Part shown: positions 9,057 through 17,624 of the stretch, one piece after another
How positions within the stretch are numbered: the first letter of the stretch is position 1
How the letters are laid out: every line of letters begins with the position of its first letter
DNA from: Terrabacter sp. 28
GTDB taxonomy: Bacteria; Actinomycetota; Actinomycetes; Actinomycetales; Dermatophilaceae
DNA length: 64,000 nucleotides
Assembly (NCBI GenBank): GCA_000955875.1
Contig: JYOE01000014.1
Location: 155,328-219,327, forward strand
Direction of reading: 5' to 3'
Translations under genes and position numbers: made by a program
The notes under the pieces: generated by a model
What the model saw: the letters and a program-made list of their open reading frames with translations, nothing else
The model's database searches: none
Told to the model about the DNA's origin: nothing

Positions 9057-9578
9057 GTGAAGCGTCGAATCCTCGCCCAGGCCCCCGCGCGTCGCCCGTC
9101 CACCCGTCGGGTGTCGACGGTGCTGGCCGGCGTGGCCCTCGCCGCCGTGACTGCCGGCTGCCAGGTCAACTCCCCCGTGCAGACCGACGTCCAGTACGTC
9201 CCGGCCGACGGCGTGCCCGCCGACGTGGGCCAGCTCGCCGTGCGCGACCTCGTGCTGATCGGCGACGGCAAGGGCACCGTCGTCATCTCGGGCTCGGCCG
9301 TCAACCTCGGCCAGCAGGAGATGACGGTCCAGATCGCCGCCCAGGCCGACCCGAACGCGACGACGCAGCCCACCGGCTCCGAGGTGCAGCTCCGCCCCCG
9401 CGAGCAGGTCAGCCTGGCCAGCAAGGGCCTGCAGCTGACCGGCGTCACGGCGAAGCCCGGCGGCGTCGTCCCGGTCACGGTCACGTCGAGCACGGGCGGC
9501 ACCGCGGTCGTCAAGGTCCCCGTCCTGCCGGCCACCGGCTACTACGCCACGGTCACGCCGGCGCCGACCGGCGCCTGA
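9057..9578 (+). CDS. LpqE-like putative lipoprotein
   Basis: The 173-residue protein has a basic N-terminus, a hydrophobic core TVLAGVALAAVTA and a lipobox-like VTAGC, predicting acylation at C35 and attachment outside the membrane. The mature part is a small beta-rich domain with VVISGSAVNLGQQEMTVQI and GGVVPVTVTSSTGG segments. Position next to divergent carD matches mycobacterial lpqE (Rv3584), and the size fits. The biochemical role of this family is not established to my knowledge. The GTG start is leaderless by the TAGGCT signal. The hairpin at 9638-9673 closes the transcript. Confidence 0.8.
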   Translation: MKRRILAQAPARRPSTRRVSTVLAGVALAAVTAGCQVNSPVQTDVQYVPADGVPADVGQLAVRDLVLIGDGKGTVVISGSAVNLGQQEMTVQIAAQADPNATTQPTGSEVQLRPREQVSLASKGLQLTGVTAKPGGVVPVTVTSSTGGTAVVKVPVLPATGYYATVTPAPTGA

Positions 9579-9594
9579 CCACACCCACCCGGCC

Positions 9595-9616
9595 TGCGCC
9601 TGCGCCTGCGCCTGCG
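9595..9616. repeat. Short tandem CTGCGC hexamer tract
   Basis: Several consecutive copies of a CTGCGC-like hexamer lie just downstream of the lipoprotein stop codon and before the terminator hairpin. It may be a slippage-prone tract of no function. Confidence 0.6.
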
Positions 9617-9637
9617 AGCAGCAGCCCAGCGCGTACG

Positions 9638-9673
9638 CGAGGAGCGGCCCACCGCACGGTGGGCCGCTCCTCG
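9638..9673. terminator. Bidirectional terminator hairpin between the lpqE-like gene and regX3
   Basis: A perfect 17-bp stem (9638-9654 with 9657-9673) lies between two converging genes, with CGAGGAGCGGCCCACCG as its left arm. The position suits termination from both directions. Confidence 0.8.
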
Positions 9674-9691
9674 TGCGTCAGGTCGTCCGGT

Positions 9692-10375
9692 TCAGCTCGC
9701 CTCGAACTTGTAGCCGAGCCCACGCACGGTGACGATGTGCACCGGGTTGCTCGGGTCGGGCTCGATCTTGGCCCTCAGGCGCTTGACGTGGACGTCGAGG
9801 GTCTTGGTGTCGCCGACGTAGTCGCTGCCCCACACCCGGTCGATCAGCTGCATCCGGGTGAGCACCCGGCCCGAGTTGCGCAGCAGCATCTCGAGCAGCT
9901 CGAACTCCTTGAGCGGCAGCGACGCCGACCGCCCGTCGACGCTCACGGTGTGGCGCTCGACGTCCATGCGCACCGGGCCCGACTCGAGCGTCGAGGGCAG
10001 CAGGTCCTCCGGCTCGGCCAGGCGCCGCAGCACCGCCTTGACCCGCGCCAGCAGCTCGCGGCTCGAGTAGGGCTTGGTGACGTAGTCGTCGGCGCCGATC
10101 TCGAGCCCCACGACCTTGTCGATCTCGCTGTCCTTGGCGGTCAGCATGATGACGGGCACCGAGGAGCGCTGCCGCAGGGCCCGGCACACGTCCACGCCCG
10201 AGAGGCCGGGGAGCATGAGGTCGAGCAGCACGAGGTCGGCGCCGTTCTTGTCGAACTCCGCCAGCCCGTCGGGGCCGGTCTCGGCCACGGCGACGTCGTA
10301 GCCCTCCTTCTTGAGCAGGTAGGACAGCGGGTCGGAGAACGACACCTCGTCCTCGACGATCAGGATGCGACTCAA
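9692..10375 (-). CDS. regX3: Response regulator RegX3 (OmpR/PhoB family)
   Basis: This is the DNA-binding half of the SenX3-RegX3 phosphate-responsive system. The receiver domain (about 1-115) has the acidic pocket VEDE, the phospho-acceptor Asp in LVLLDLMLPG, the switch Thr in MLTA and the conserved Lys in VTKPY. The winged-helix domain includes RTLDVHVKR-like DTKTLDVHVKRLRAKIE near the C-terminus. A TTG at 10375 is chosen as start, since GAGAGG lies 8-9 nt upstream and the sequence then begins LSRILIVEDE. The 227-residue length is normal. It follows senX3 by 56 nt. PHO-box-like repeats in the window are its likely targets. Confidence 0.93.
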   Translation of the reverse strand: MSRILIVEDEVSFSDPLSYLLKKEGYDVAVAETGPDGLAEFDKNGADLVLLDLMLPGLSGVDVCRALRQRSSVPVIMLTAKDSEIDKVVGLEIGADDYVTKPYSSRELLARVKAVLRRLAEPEDLLPSTLESGPVRMDVERHTVSVDGRSASLPLKEFELLEMLLRNSGRVLTRMQLIDRVWGSDYVGDTKTLDVHVKRLRAKIEPDPSNPVHIVTVRGLGYKFEAS

Positions 10376-10431
10376 GACGGGCCTCTCAGGGTCAGGCGGG
10401 CTGGCCGGCGGGGTGGGTCGGGTTCGAGGGT

Positions 10432-11766
10432 TCAGGCGTTGACGGTCGGTCCGGAGCCGGCCCGGCGCGCGTCGGTCTCGGCATCGGTCTCGGCGTCGGA
10501 CTCGGCTCTCGTGGCGGCTTCGGAGCCGGCCGAGGGCGCAGGTGCCGTCGGTGCGGCGACCGGCCCGGCGGCATACGCCCCGGGTGGGTCTGTGGAGGGA
10601 GGGGCGGGCGCGGGCTCGGCGGCGGGCTGGATGGAGGCCGACGCGTTGGCGGCCGGCAGCTCGATGGTGAACGTCGAGCCGCGGCCGACCTCCGACCACA
10701 CCGACACGTTGCCGCCGTGGTTGTCGGCCACGTGCTTGACGATGGCCAGGCCCAGGCCCGTGCCACCGGTCGCGCGCGAGCGGGCCGTGTCGACGCGGTA
10801 GAAGCGCTCGAAGATGCGCTGCTGCTCGTCGGCCGGGATGCCGAGGCCCTGGTCGGTGACCGAGACCTCGACGACTCCGGGCCTGCCGCGGCGCACCTTG
10901 ACGCCGACCCGGGTGCCGTTCTCGGAGTATGCGATCGCGTTGCCGATGAGGTTGCTGATGGCTGTCGTGATGAGCTCGGCGTCGCCCCAGACCTCGCAGC
11001 CCTCGTCGACCGCAGCGGCGAGCTCGATCCGGCTCTCGTCGGCGAGCAGGCGGCTGCGGTCGGCGGCGTCACGCGCGCACGCGCCGACGTCGATGATGGC
11101 GGGGTCCTTGACGACGTCGGCACCCTGCAGGCGCGACAGCTCGACGATCTCCTTGACGAGGCGCGTGAGGCGCGTGGACTCGACGCTGATGCGCTTGGCG
11201 AAGCGGGCGACGGCCTCGGGGTCGTCGTGCGCGTCGAGCACGGCCTCGGCGAGCAGCGAGATGCCGCCCACCGGTGTCTTCAGCTCGTGGCTGACGTTGG
11301 CGAGGAAGTCGCGGCGGATCTCCTCGACGCGCGCCGCCTTCGACCGGTCCTCGACGAGCAGCAGCACGTGGTCGCCGCGGAGGGGCGCCACGCGGGCCGC
11401 GACCACGAGGCGGCCGTCGCCGAGACCCTTGCGCAGCACCATCTCGGCCTCACGGATGACGCCGTCGCGCCGGACCGCTCGGGCGAGGTGCAGCAGCTCC
11501 GGGTGGACGAGCTCCTGGCCGCGGACGAGGCCCTGGGCCACGGCGGCCGGCGAGTTGTTGACGACGCGGTCGGAGGAGTCGACGACGATGCCGCTCGAGC
11601 GCAGGACCGCGATGACCTCACCGACGCCCGGGGGCAGCGGCGGGTCGGGCGGCGCCGGGTCGTCGGCCGCGGTGGACCGGTCCGACAGGCGCACGGCGAC
11701 CATCGCCAGGCCGCCCAGGGCGAGGCCGGCGATGCCACCGAGCGTTGCCGCGGTCGTCGGGTCCAC
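10432..11766 (-). CDS. senX3: Sensor histidine kinase SenX3
   Basis: The kinase begins with one membrane helix (TLGGIAGLALGGLAMVAVRL), then a PAS-like domain, then the HisKA helix with the phosphorylated His in SHELKTPVGG, and the ATPase domain with N, G1 and G2 boxes (NLIGNAIAYS, DQGLGIP, GTGLGLAIV). A C-terminal tail of about 65 residues is Ala/Pro/Glu-rich and probably disordered. The GTG at 11766 is preferred over an ATG at 11784, because TACGCT lies exactly 7 nt ahead. It phosphorylates RegX3 under phosphate limitation; PhoU and the Pst transporter repress signalling. The divergent phoU shares the upstream region. Confidence 0.92.
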   Translation of the reverse strand: MDPTTAATLGGIAGLALGGLAMVAVRLSDRSTAADDPAPPDPPLPPGVGEVIAVLRSSGIVVDSSDRVVNNSPAAVAQGLVRGQELVHPELLHLARAVRRDGVIREAEMVLRKGLGDGRLVVAARVAPLRGDHVLLLVEDRSKAARVEEIRRDFLANVSHELKTPVGGISLLAEAVLDAHDDPEAVARFAKRISVESTRLTRLVKEIVELSRLQGADVVKDPAIIDVGACARDAADRSRLLADESRIELAAAVDEGCEVWGDAELITTAISNLIGNAIAYSENGTRVGVKVRRGRPGVVEVSVTDQGLGIPADEQQRIFERFYRVDTARSRATGGTGLGLAIVKHVADNHGGNVSVWSEVGRGSTFTIELPAANASASIQPAAEPAPAPPSTDPPGAYAAGPVAAPTAPAPSAGSEAATRAESDAETDAETDARRAGSGPTVNA

Positions 11767-12084
11767 GACACTCAGCGTACGCATCGATGGGGGACGCTCA
11801 GACCATGCACGTACGCGTCGTGCGCGGCACGAACCCAGTGTTCACCTGAGCGTCCCCACGCATTCACGAAGCCCTGCGAGCCTCTGCACCAGCGGGGCTG
11901 GTGTCTCGCCGCGCGGTGTGCCTCCCGCGGGCCCGCGTGGTGGCAGGCTGGAGGACGACGAAGCCAGACACGACCAGCGCCGCGCCCCGCACCAGAACCA
12001 CTATGACCAGCGACTGACAGCCACGACGGCGCGACTGAGCCGCCATCGGCACCATCGGCACGACCGGCAACTGACAGGAAGACC
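11767..12084. promoter_or_regulatory. senX3-phoU divergent region
   Basis: This 318-bp gap carries the senX3 -10 box TACGCT and a PHO-box-like array at 11829-11868, listed separately. The remainder shows no gene. The last 80 bases before phoU contain a run of CATCGGCACC-like repeats (CCATCGGCACCATCGGCACG) without an obvious -10 box, while CAGGAAG near 12075 serves as ribosome site for phoU. Confidence 0.6.
11829..11868. promoter_or_regulatory. PHO-box-like array, senX3-phoU gap
   Basis: Units spaced 11 bp apart read ACGAACC (11829), GTTCACC (11840), CGTCCCC (11851) and ATTCACG (11862). The spacing and GTTCACC core match the direct repeat units known for PhoP of Streptomyces and RegX3 of mycobacteria. 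Sited between senX3 and phoU, it probably mediates autoregulation. Confidence 0.65.
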
Positions 12085-12801
12085 ATGCGCGACCAGTTCC
12101 ACGAGGACCTCGACACGATCTCGGACCAGCTCGTCGAGCTGACCCGCCTCGCCGGGTCCGCCATCTCGCGCGCCACGACCGCGCTCCTCGACGCCGACGT
12201 CCATCTCGCCGAGTCGGTCATCGAGGCCGACCGCAAGCTCGACGACATCCGCATCGAGCTCGACGAGATGTCCATCGACCTGCTCGCCCGGCAGCAGCCG
12301 GTCGCGACCGACCTGCGGATCGTCGTCACAGCGATGCACATGAGCTCGGACCTCGAGCGGATGGGCGACCTCGCGCGCCACGTCGCCAAGGTCGCCCGCC
12401 TGCGCACGCCCGACTCCGCGGTGCCCCCCGAGCTGCGCTCGCACATCCTGCAGATGGGACAGGTCGCCGAGGCCATCGTCGCCAAGTGCGGATCGATCAT
12501 CGCCAGCAAGGACGTCGCCGCCGCCATCACCCTGGAGAAGGACGACGACGCGATGGACGAGCTGCACCGGCAGCTCTTCGCCGCCCTGCTCGACGAGAAC
12601 ACGAGCTGGTCGCGCAGCGCGCTCCTCGACCTGACGCTCGTCGGCCGCTACTACGAGCGGTTCGCCGACCACGCCGTCTCGGTGGCCCGCCGGGTCGTCT
12701 ACCTCGTCACGGGTGAGTACGACTCCGAGGTCAGCTACGACCACGAGGACGCCGAGGACGCCGACGTGCTCGAGTCCATCGAGCACGACAGGCACGCCTG
12801 A
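12085..12801 (+). CDS. phoU: Phosphate signalling regulator PhoU
   Basis: PhoU links the Pst transporter to the SenX3 kinase and keeps the phosphate regulon off when phosphate is abundant. The 238-residue protein is two tandem three-helix bundles with the metal-binding acidic signatures SSDLERMGDLARHVAK in the first repeat and GRYYERFADHAVSVARR in the second. A C-terminal acidic tail (DHEDAEDADVLESIEHD) is unusual but not disruptive. The ATG has CAGGAAG upstream. It is divergent from senX3-regX3 as in mycobacteria, and is followed by a hairpin at 12822-12857. Confidence 0.94.
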   Translation: MRDQFHEDLDTISDQLVELTRLAGSAISRATTALLDADVHLAESVIEADRKLDDIRIELDEMSIDLLARQQPVATDLRIVVTAMHMSSDLERMGDLARHVAKVARLRTPDSAVPPELRSHILQMGQVAEAIVAKCGSIIASKDVAAAITLEKDDDAMDELHRQLFAALLDENTSWSRSALLDLTLVGRYYERFADHAVSVARRVVYLVTGEYDSEVSYDHEDAEDADVLESIEHDRHA

Positions 12802-12821
12802 CCAGACCGCGCCCGTCCCGA

Positions 12822-12857
12822 GGAGGGTTGACGTTGCCAGGGCAGCGTCAACCCTCC
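12822..12857. terminator. Hairpin copy 1 (GGAGGGTTGACG family)
   Basis: GGAGGGTTGACG (12822-12833) pairs perfectly with CGTCAACCCTCC (12846-12857), and the inside TTGCC/GGCAG extends the stem with one G-T pair. It lies after phoU and upstream of the DUF559-like gene. A near-identical hairpin lies at 13881-13922, at that gene's far end. Confidence 0.8.
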
Positions 12858-12942
12858 ACGCGTATGCCGTGCCGTATGCCGTAGGCCGGGTGCCTGGGGA
12901 CAGCGCGCCCGGCCACCCGGCCGACCGCGGCAGGCTCGACCC

Positions 12943-13893
12943 ATGCGCCGAGACCTCCGCGCCGTCGCCGGCTCGCAGCTCGGGCTCGTCACCCGCGCCC
13001 AGGCACTCGAGTCGGGTCTGACCGACGCGGCGATCCGCTGGAAGGTCGAGTCCGGTCGGTGGGTCCAGGTGCAGCGCGGGGTCTACTCCACGATGCCCGG
13101 TCGTGACGACTGGCACGCCCGGGCGCTCGCCGCGCTGCTGCGGGTCGGCATCCCGTCAGCCCTCTGCGGGCCGAGCGCGGGGTTCCTCTGGGGGCTCGTG
13201 CCACAGCCGGGGCGCGACGTGCATCTGGTCGTCCCGGTCGACCGCCGGCCCGAGACGACCCCAGGCATCGTCGTCAGCCGCAGCCGCCACGCCTACGAAC
13301 GCACCGACGAGCGGGCCTGGCCACATCGGATCGACATCGACCACACGGTGTTCGACCTCGCGCAGGGCCAGCCGCTCGACCGCGCCGTGGCTCTCGTGGC
13401 CAAGGCCGTGGGGACGCATCGCACGACCGTGCGCAACCTGCGCCTCGCCCTGGCTCAGCGGCCGAACCAGTCGCACCGCACGCTGCTGCTCGAGGTTCTC
13501 GCCGATGTCGCCGCCGGCACCGAGAGCCCGGCCGAGCGTCGCTTCACGCGCGACGTGGAGCAGGCCCACGGGCTGCCGGCCTCGGTGCGCCAGGCCGACG
13601 GGCCCGGCGGCACCCGGTGCGACAACGACTACCCGGACCTGCGGGTCAAGGTCGAGGTGGACGGGCGGCTCGGGCATGCCGGCTGGGCGAACCAGCAGCG
13701 GGACGGCCGTCGCGACCGTCGCAACGCGGCCGGCCGCTGGCTGACGGTCCGGGTCTACTGGAGCGACGTCGCCGTGACGCCGTGCGAGACCGCGCTGGAG
13801 CTCGAGGCGATCTTCCACGGCCGCGGATGGCGGGGGTCAGCCCGCCGCTGCCGACGCCGGGCCTGCCCGGTGGGTCGGGGTGTGGAGGGTTGA
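12943..13893 (+). CDS. DUF559/AbiEi-like protein flanked by duplicated hairpins
   Basis: The N-terminal 60 residues form a winged-helix domain of the AbiEi antitoxin type (SQLGLVTRAQALESGLTDAA, then RGVY). The C-terminal part near residues 220-290 has RCDNDYPDLRVKVEVDG, the D..ExD style of Vsr-like PD-(D/E)XK endonucleases, as in DUF559 proteins. No AbiEii-type toxin lies beside it, so this is an orphan. The ATG follows CAGGCT by 6 nt, a leaderless arrangement. The TGA stop codon lies inside the left arm of the downstream hairpin. Such orphan genes are frequent and multi-copy in this group; a defence or DNA-repair role is a guess. Confidence 0.75.
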   Translation: MRRDLRAVAGSQLGLVTRAQALESGLTDAAIRWKVESGRWVQVQRGVYSTMPGRDDWHARALAALLRVGIPSALCGPSAGFLWGLVPQPGRDVHLVVPVDRRPETTPGIVVSRSRHAYERTDERAWPHRIDIDHTVFDLAQGQPLDRAVALVAKAVGTHRTTVRNLRLALAQRPNQSHRTLLLEVLADVAAGTESPAERRFTRDVEQAHGLPASVRQADGPGGTRCDNDYPDLRVKVEVDGRLGHAGWANQQRDGRRDRRNAAGRWLTVRVYWSDVAVTPCETALELEAIFHGRGWRGSARRCRRRACPVGRGVEG

Positions 13894-13922
13894 CGTCGCC
13901 AGGGCAGCGTCAACCCTCCACA
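13881..13922. terminator. Hairpin copy 2 (GGAGGGTTGACG family)
   Basis: TGTGGAGGGTTGACG (13881-13895) pairs perfectly with CGTCAACCCTCCACA (13908-13922). The core and loop match hairpin copy 1 except for one base in the loop and longer arms. It lies between two converging genes and includes the stop codon of the DUF559-like gene, so it can end transcription from both sides. Confidence 0.85.
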
Positions 13923-13940
13923 GGCCGGACGTGGTGCGGG

Positions 13941-14684
13941 TCAGCGACCCTGGTTGGCGACGGCCTCGGCCGCAGCCTTGGCGGCCTCGGGGTCGAGGTA
14001 GCGCCCACCCCGGGTGACGGGACGGAACTGCTCGTCGAGCTCGTAGACGAGCGGCATACCCGTGGGGATGTTGAGACCCGCGATGTCCTCGTCGGAGATG
14101 CCGTCGAGCGTCTTGACCAGGGCCCGCAGCGAGTTGCCGTGCGCGGCGACGAGCACGGTCAGCCCGTCGGCGAGGTCGGTCTGGATCTCGTTCTCCCAGT
14201 AGGGCACGAGACGGGTGACGACGTCCTTGAGGCACTCGGTCGACGGCATCGCGGCGCCGAGCCCGGCGTAGCGCGGGTCGTTCGTCTGGGCGTACTCGTC
14301 GTCGGGGTCGATGGGCGGCGGCGGCACGTCGTAGGAGCGACGCCACAGCATGAACTGCTCCTCACCGAACTCGGCGAGGGTCTGCTTCTTGTCCTTGCCC
14401 TGGAGCGCGCCGTAGTGGCGCTCGTTGAGGCGCCAGTCGCGCTTGACCGGGATCCAGTGGCGGTCGGCGGCGTCGAGCGAGAGGTTGGCGGTGTTGATGG
14501 CCCGGCGCTGCACCGACGTGTGCACGATGTCGGGCAGGATGCCGGCGTCCCTGAGCTGCTGGCCGGCCCGCACGGCCTCGGCCCGGCCCTTGTCGGTGAG
14601 GTCGACGTCGACCCACCCGGTGAAGAGGTTCTTGGCGTTCCATTCGCTTTCGCCGTGGCGGACGAGGACGAGCGTGTAGGTCAT
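13941..14684 (-). CDS. gpmA: 2,3-bisphosphoglycerate-dependent phosphoglycerate mutase
   Basis: This glycolytic enzyme interconverts 3- and 2-phosphoglycerate. The 247-residue protein has the catalytic [10 protein letters not shown] with the phospho-His near residue 9, [11 protein letters not shown] for the cofactor-binding loop, and [11 protein letters not shown] with the second His. The ATG is preceded by TAGGCT with a 7-nt gap, a leaderless signal. It lies at the end of the conserved mshA-ybjN-gpm cluster seen in many actinobacteria. Length and all motifs are typical. Confidence 0.95.
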   Translation of the reverse strand: MTYTLVLVRHGESEWNAKNLFTGWVDVDLTDKGRAEAVRAGQQLRDAGILPDIVHTSVQRRAINTANLSLDAADRHWIPVKRDWRLNERHYGALQGKDKKQTLAEFGEEQFMLWRRSYDVPPPPIDPDDEYAQTNDPRYAGLGAAMPSTECLKDVVTRLVPYWENEIQTDLADGLTVLVAAHGNSLRALVKTLDGISDEDIAGLNIPTGMPLVYELDEQFRPVTRGGRYLDPEAAKAAAEAVANQGR

Positions 14685-14708
14685 GGCGGCCAGCCTAGCG
14701 ACGGCCGG

Positions 14709-15266
14709 TCAGGCGCCCGAGCCGTCGTCCAGCAGGTGACGGAACGCGTCGAGGTTGCGGGTCGACTCGCCGCGCGAGACGCGCCACGCCCACTCCTTCT
14801 TCATCGACCCGAGGAAGCCGAGCGCGAGCAGCTCGTTGAAGACGTCGTCACTCGCGGCGAGCACGATGCCGAAGAGCTGGTCGAGGTGCTCGGCGTCGAG
14901 CGCGACCGTCGGCACCTCGCCGCGCAGGTAGACGTCCCCGTCGTTGTCGATGGCGTACGCCACCCCCTGCAGCCGCAGGTTCTTGCGGAGCAGGGTGCGG
15001 TAGAACGCCTCGTGGTTCTCGTCGGGGTTGCGGATGACGAAGGCGCTGAGGCTCGTCGTGCGGTCGCGCACCAGCACCGAGAGGACCGTCTTGAGCTTCT
15101 TCTCGCCGGGCAGGGTGACGACGTACTCCCCCGGCCGCCCGCCGAGCTCCCACTCGAGCCCGACCGAGCCGAGGTATGCCGTCAGGCGGGCCTCGGCGTC
15201 GGGGCCCGGTCCGCGACGGGCCGCGTCGGGGCGGCTGCCGTTGCTGCCGTTGCTGGGGGCGCTCAC
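14709..15266 (-). CDS. YbjN domain-containing protein
   Basis: This 185-residue protein has a type III secretion chaperone-like alpha/beta fold typical of YbjN domains, seen here as [35 protein letters not shown] and an acidic, aromatic middle ([15 protein letters not shown]). The first 25 residues are disordered and Gly/Arg-rich. It sits between mshA and gpmA, overlapping the mshA stop by 4 nt, an order common in mycolic and related actinobacteria. Proteins of this family bind partner proteins but no catalytic role is known. Confidence 0.85.
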   Translation of the reverse strand: MSAPSNGSNGSRPDAARRGPGPDAEARLTAYLGSVGLEWELGGRPGEYVVTLPGEKKLKTVLSVLVRDRTTSLSAFVIRNPDENHEAFYRTLLRKNLRLQGVAYAIDNDGDVYLRGEVPTVALDAEHLDQLFGIVLAASDDVFNELLALGFLGSMKKEWAWRVSRGESTRNLDAFRHLLDDGSGA

Positions 15267-16597
15267 GGGATCACCGCCGTGGGCACGCCGACGAGACTCT
15301 GCCCCTCGTCGATGGGCGACTCGGCCGACCCGGTGGCGCGCTCGCGGATCGCCTGGCGGTAGACGTCGAGCAGCCGGTCGGTCGTGGCCGCCCAGCCGAA
15401 CTGGGCTGCGTGACGGACTGCGGCGTCACCGAGCTCGAGGCGCCGGCGGTCGTCGTGCAGCAGCGACTCGACGGCGTCGGTCCAGTCGGGGATGCCGTGG
15501 CCGTCGACCAGCACGCCCGCGTCGCCGACGGCCGTGGGCAGCCCACCCACGCGGGCCGCGACAACGGGGGTGCCGCACGCCTGGGCCTCGATGGCGACGA
15601 GCCCGAACGACTCGGAGTAGCTGGGCACGAGCACGAGGTCGGCGGCGCGGTACCACTGCGCGAGCACGGGCCGGCCGACCGGGCGCACGAAGCGGACGAC
15701 GTCGTCGATGCCGAGCGTGCGCGACAGCTCCTCGAGCTCGTGCGGACGCGTCAGGCCGCTGCCGCTGGGGCCGCCGAGCACGGCGACGGTGAGGCGCTCG
15801 CGGCGTGACGGGTCGCGGCGCAGCAGCTCGTCGGCGACGCGCAGCAGCACGTCGGGCGCCTTGAGCGGCTGGATGCGCCCGACGAAGAGGAGCAGCTGTC
15901 CGTCGACGGGCAGCCCGAGCTCGCGGCGCGCGGCGAGCCGGTCACCGGGGGTGAAGGTCGACAGGTCGACGCCGGGCGGGACGACCGACACCTTCGCCGG
16001 CGGCGCCGCATACAGCTCGACGAGCTCGCGGGCCTCGTCGTCGGTGTTGGCGATGAGCCGGTCGGCGGCCTCGACGACCTGGACCTCACCGATCTCGCGG
16101 CCGCGCGGCTCGGGGCGGTCGCCCTCGGCGAGGTGGAGGTTCTTGACGCGGGCCATGGTGTGCATCGTGTGGACGAGCGCGACGCGCCAGCGGTCGGCGG
16201 CGAGCCACCCCACCTGGCCCGAGAGCCAGTAGTGCGAGTGGACGAGGTCGTAGTGGTCCTCGGGCACCGACAGCCCTGCCTGCATGATCCCGGCCGAGAA
16301 GGCGCACAGCTGGCCGGGGAGGTCCTCCTTGGCGAGCCCCTCGTAGGGCCCCGAGGTCACGTGGCGCACCGTCACCCCGGGCGTGAGCTCGACCTCGACC
16401 GGGGTCTCGCCCGTGGTGCGCCGGGTGAAGATGTCGACCTCGACGCCGCGTGCGGCCAGCTCCTTCGCGGTCTCGGCCACGTAGACGTTGAGGCCGCCCG
16501 CGTCGCCCGTGCCCGGCTGCTCGAGGGGCGAGGTGTGGACGCTGATCATCGCCACCCGTCTCGGATCGGCCACCGTCGGCATCCCTTCGTCGTGCAC
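15263..16597 (-). CDS. mshA: D-inositol-3-phosphate glycosyltransferase MshA
   Basis: MshA joins UDP-N-acetylglucosamine to 1L-myo-inositol 1-phosphate, the first committed step of mycothiol synthesis. The GT4 fold is shown by [36 protein letters not shown], the sugar-binding loop [12 protein letters not shown], and [21 protein letters not shown] chose GTG at 16597, because GGGGAGAG lies 5-6 nt upstream; an ATG at 16582 with poor spacing is the alternative. Length of about 440 residues is normal. It starts the mshA-ybjN-gpmA cluster and is divergent from the methyltransferase at 16696. Confidence 0.93.
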   Translation of the reverse strand: MHDEGMPTVADPRRVAMISVHTSPLEQPGTGDAGGLNVYVAETAKELAARGVEVDIFTRRTTGETPVEVELTPGVTVRHVTSGPYEGLAKEDLPGQLCAFSAGIMQAGLSVPEDHYDLVHSHYWLSGQVGWLAADRWRVALVHTMHTMARVKNLHLAEGDRPEPRGREIGEVQVVEAADRLIANTDDEARELVELYAAPPAKVSVVPPGVDLSTFTPGDRLAARRELGLPVDGQLLLFVGRIQPLKAPDVLLRVADELLRRDPSRRERLTVAVLGGPSGSGLTRPHELEELSRTLGIDDVVRFVRPVGRPVLAQWYRAADLVLVPSYSESFGLVAIEAQACGTPVVAARVGGLPTAVGDAGVLVDGHGIPDWTDAVESLLHDDRRRLELGDAAVRHAAQFGWAATTDRLLDVYRQAIRERATGSAESPIDEGQSLVGVPTAVIP

Positions 16598-16630
16598 ACG
16601 TGCTCTCCCCGACTCAACCACACCACCGAT

Positions 16631-16672
16631 TCGATGTATTCCGGCGGCCTCAGGGCCGCGCCGATACATCGA
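16631..16672. promoter_or_regulatory. Inverted repeat between mshA and the methyltransferase gene
   Basis: TCGATGTAT (16631-16639) and ATACATCGA (16664-16672) form a 9-bp perfect inverted repeat, partly extended by CCGGCG/CGCCG inside. It sits in the 98-bp divergent promoter region and overlaps the region where mshA transcription should start, so it may be an operator for one or both genes. Confidence 0.55.
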
Positions 16673-16695
16673 CCGGGGGTGGTTAGGCTGCGGGC

Positions 16696-17496
16696 GTGGC
16701 CCGCCCAGCACGCCCCGTGGGGACCATCACGCGCGGGACGACCAACCCGAACCGGCTGCGCCGCTGCGACCGGTGGATCGCCGGGCCGCAGGGGTGGCGC
16801 CTGCGCCGCTCCCCCACCCCGCCCGTCGTCGTCGACCTCGGCTACGGCGCCTCGCCGATCACCGCCGTCGAGCTGCACGACCGGCTGCGACAGGTGCGTC
16901 CCGACGTGCAGGTGGTCGGCATCGAGATCGACCCGGAGCGCGTCGCCGCCGGACGGCCGCTCGAGCGCAACGGGCTGACGTTCCGGCTCGGCGGCTTCGA
17001 GGTGCCGCTCGACGACGGAACGCGCCCCACGGTCGTGCGCGCCTTCAACGTGCTGCGCCAGTACGCCGAGCACGAGGTCGCCGACGCGTGGGCGATGGTG
17101 CAGGACCGCCTGGCCCCCGACGGTCTGCTCGTCGACGGGACGTGCGACGAGATCGGCAGGCGTGCCGCCTGGGTGGCCGTCGACGCCTCCGGGCCGCTCA
17201 GCCTGACCATCTCGCTGCGGATGGGAGGGCTCGAGCGGCCCTCCGACGTCGCCGAGCGGCTGCCCAAGTCGTTGATCCACCGCAACGTGCCGGGCGAGCC
17301 CGTGCACGCCTTCCTCGACGACCTCGACGGCGCGTGGGCCCGGAGCGCTCCGCAGTCCTCGTGGGGTGCCCGCCAGCGCTTCCTCGCCATGTGCGAGGAC
17401 GTGCGCGCGCGCTGGCCACTGCTCGACGGGCCGTCGCGGTGGCGGCTGGGTGAGGTGACCGTCGACTGGTCCGCCGTGGCACCGACCACCAGTTGA
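16696..17496 (+). CDS. Class I SAM-dependent methyltransferase of unknown substrate
   Basis: The 266-residue protein has the SAM-binding motif [17 protein letters not shown] (about 44-60) and the acidic loop [14 protein letters not shown], the pattern of Rossmann-like methyltransferases. The C-terminal half is helical, with [12 protein letters not shown] and [12 protein letters not shown]-like segments. GTG at 16696 is chosen; TAGGCT precedes it by 6 nt. It is divergent from mshA. Relatives are annotated only as class I methyltransferases. A hairpin at 17502-17547 closes the gene. Confidence 0.82.
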   Translation: MARPARPVGTITRGTTNPNRLRRCDRWIAGPQGWRLRRSPTPPVVVDLGYGASPITAVELHDRLRQVRPDVQVVGIEIDPERVAAGRPLERNGLTFRLGGFEVPLDDGTRPTVVRAFNVLRQYAEHEVADAWAMVQDRLAPDGLLVDGTCDEIGRRAAWVAVDASGPLSLTISLRMGGLERPSDVAERLPKSLIHRNVPGEPVHAFLDDLDGAWARSAPQSSWGARQRFLAMCEDVRARWPLLDGPSRWRLGEVTVDWSAVAPTTS

Positions 17497-17501
17497 TCCT
17501 C

Positions 17502-17547
17502 GTTCGAGGTGATGGCGCGTCACGGGTGACGCGCCATCACCTCGAAC
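17502..17547 (+). terminator. Long perfect hairpin after the methyltransferase gene
   Basis: A 21-bp perfect inverted repeat, 17502-17522 with 17527-17547, encloses the 4-nt loop CGGG. It starts 5 nt after the stop codon. A stem this long with no mismatch is a strong terminator candidate. Confidence 0.85.
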
Positions 17548-17624
17548 CGGCTGGCGCGACTTCCGGCGAAGTCACAGGCGAAACACTCGACCTGCCCGCC
17601 CGTCGTCGGCGTAGCATCGGCACC

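Noticed and set aside
12943-13893. Complete AbiE-type toxin-antitoxin system
   Set aside because: No AbiEii nucleotidyltransferase toxin gene is adjacent; only the AbiEi-like N-terminal domain is present.
15980-16020. Further octamer copies such as CGCATAC near 16008, AGCATAC near 53825 and GTATGCG near 10927
   Set aside because: Each differs by one base from GTATGCC/GGCATAC and was not counted.
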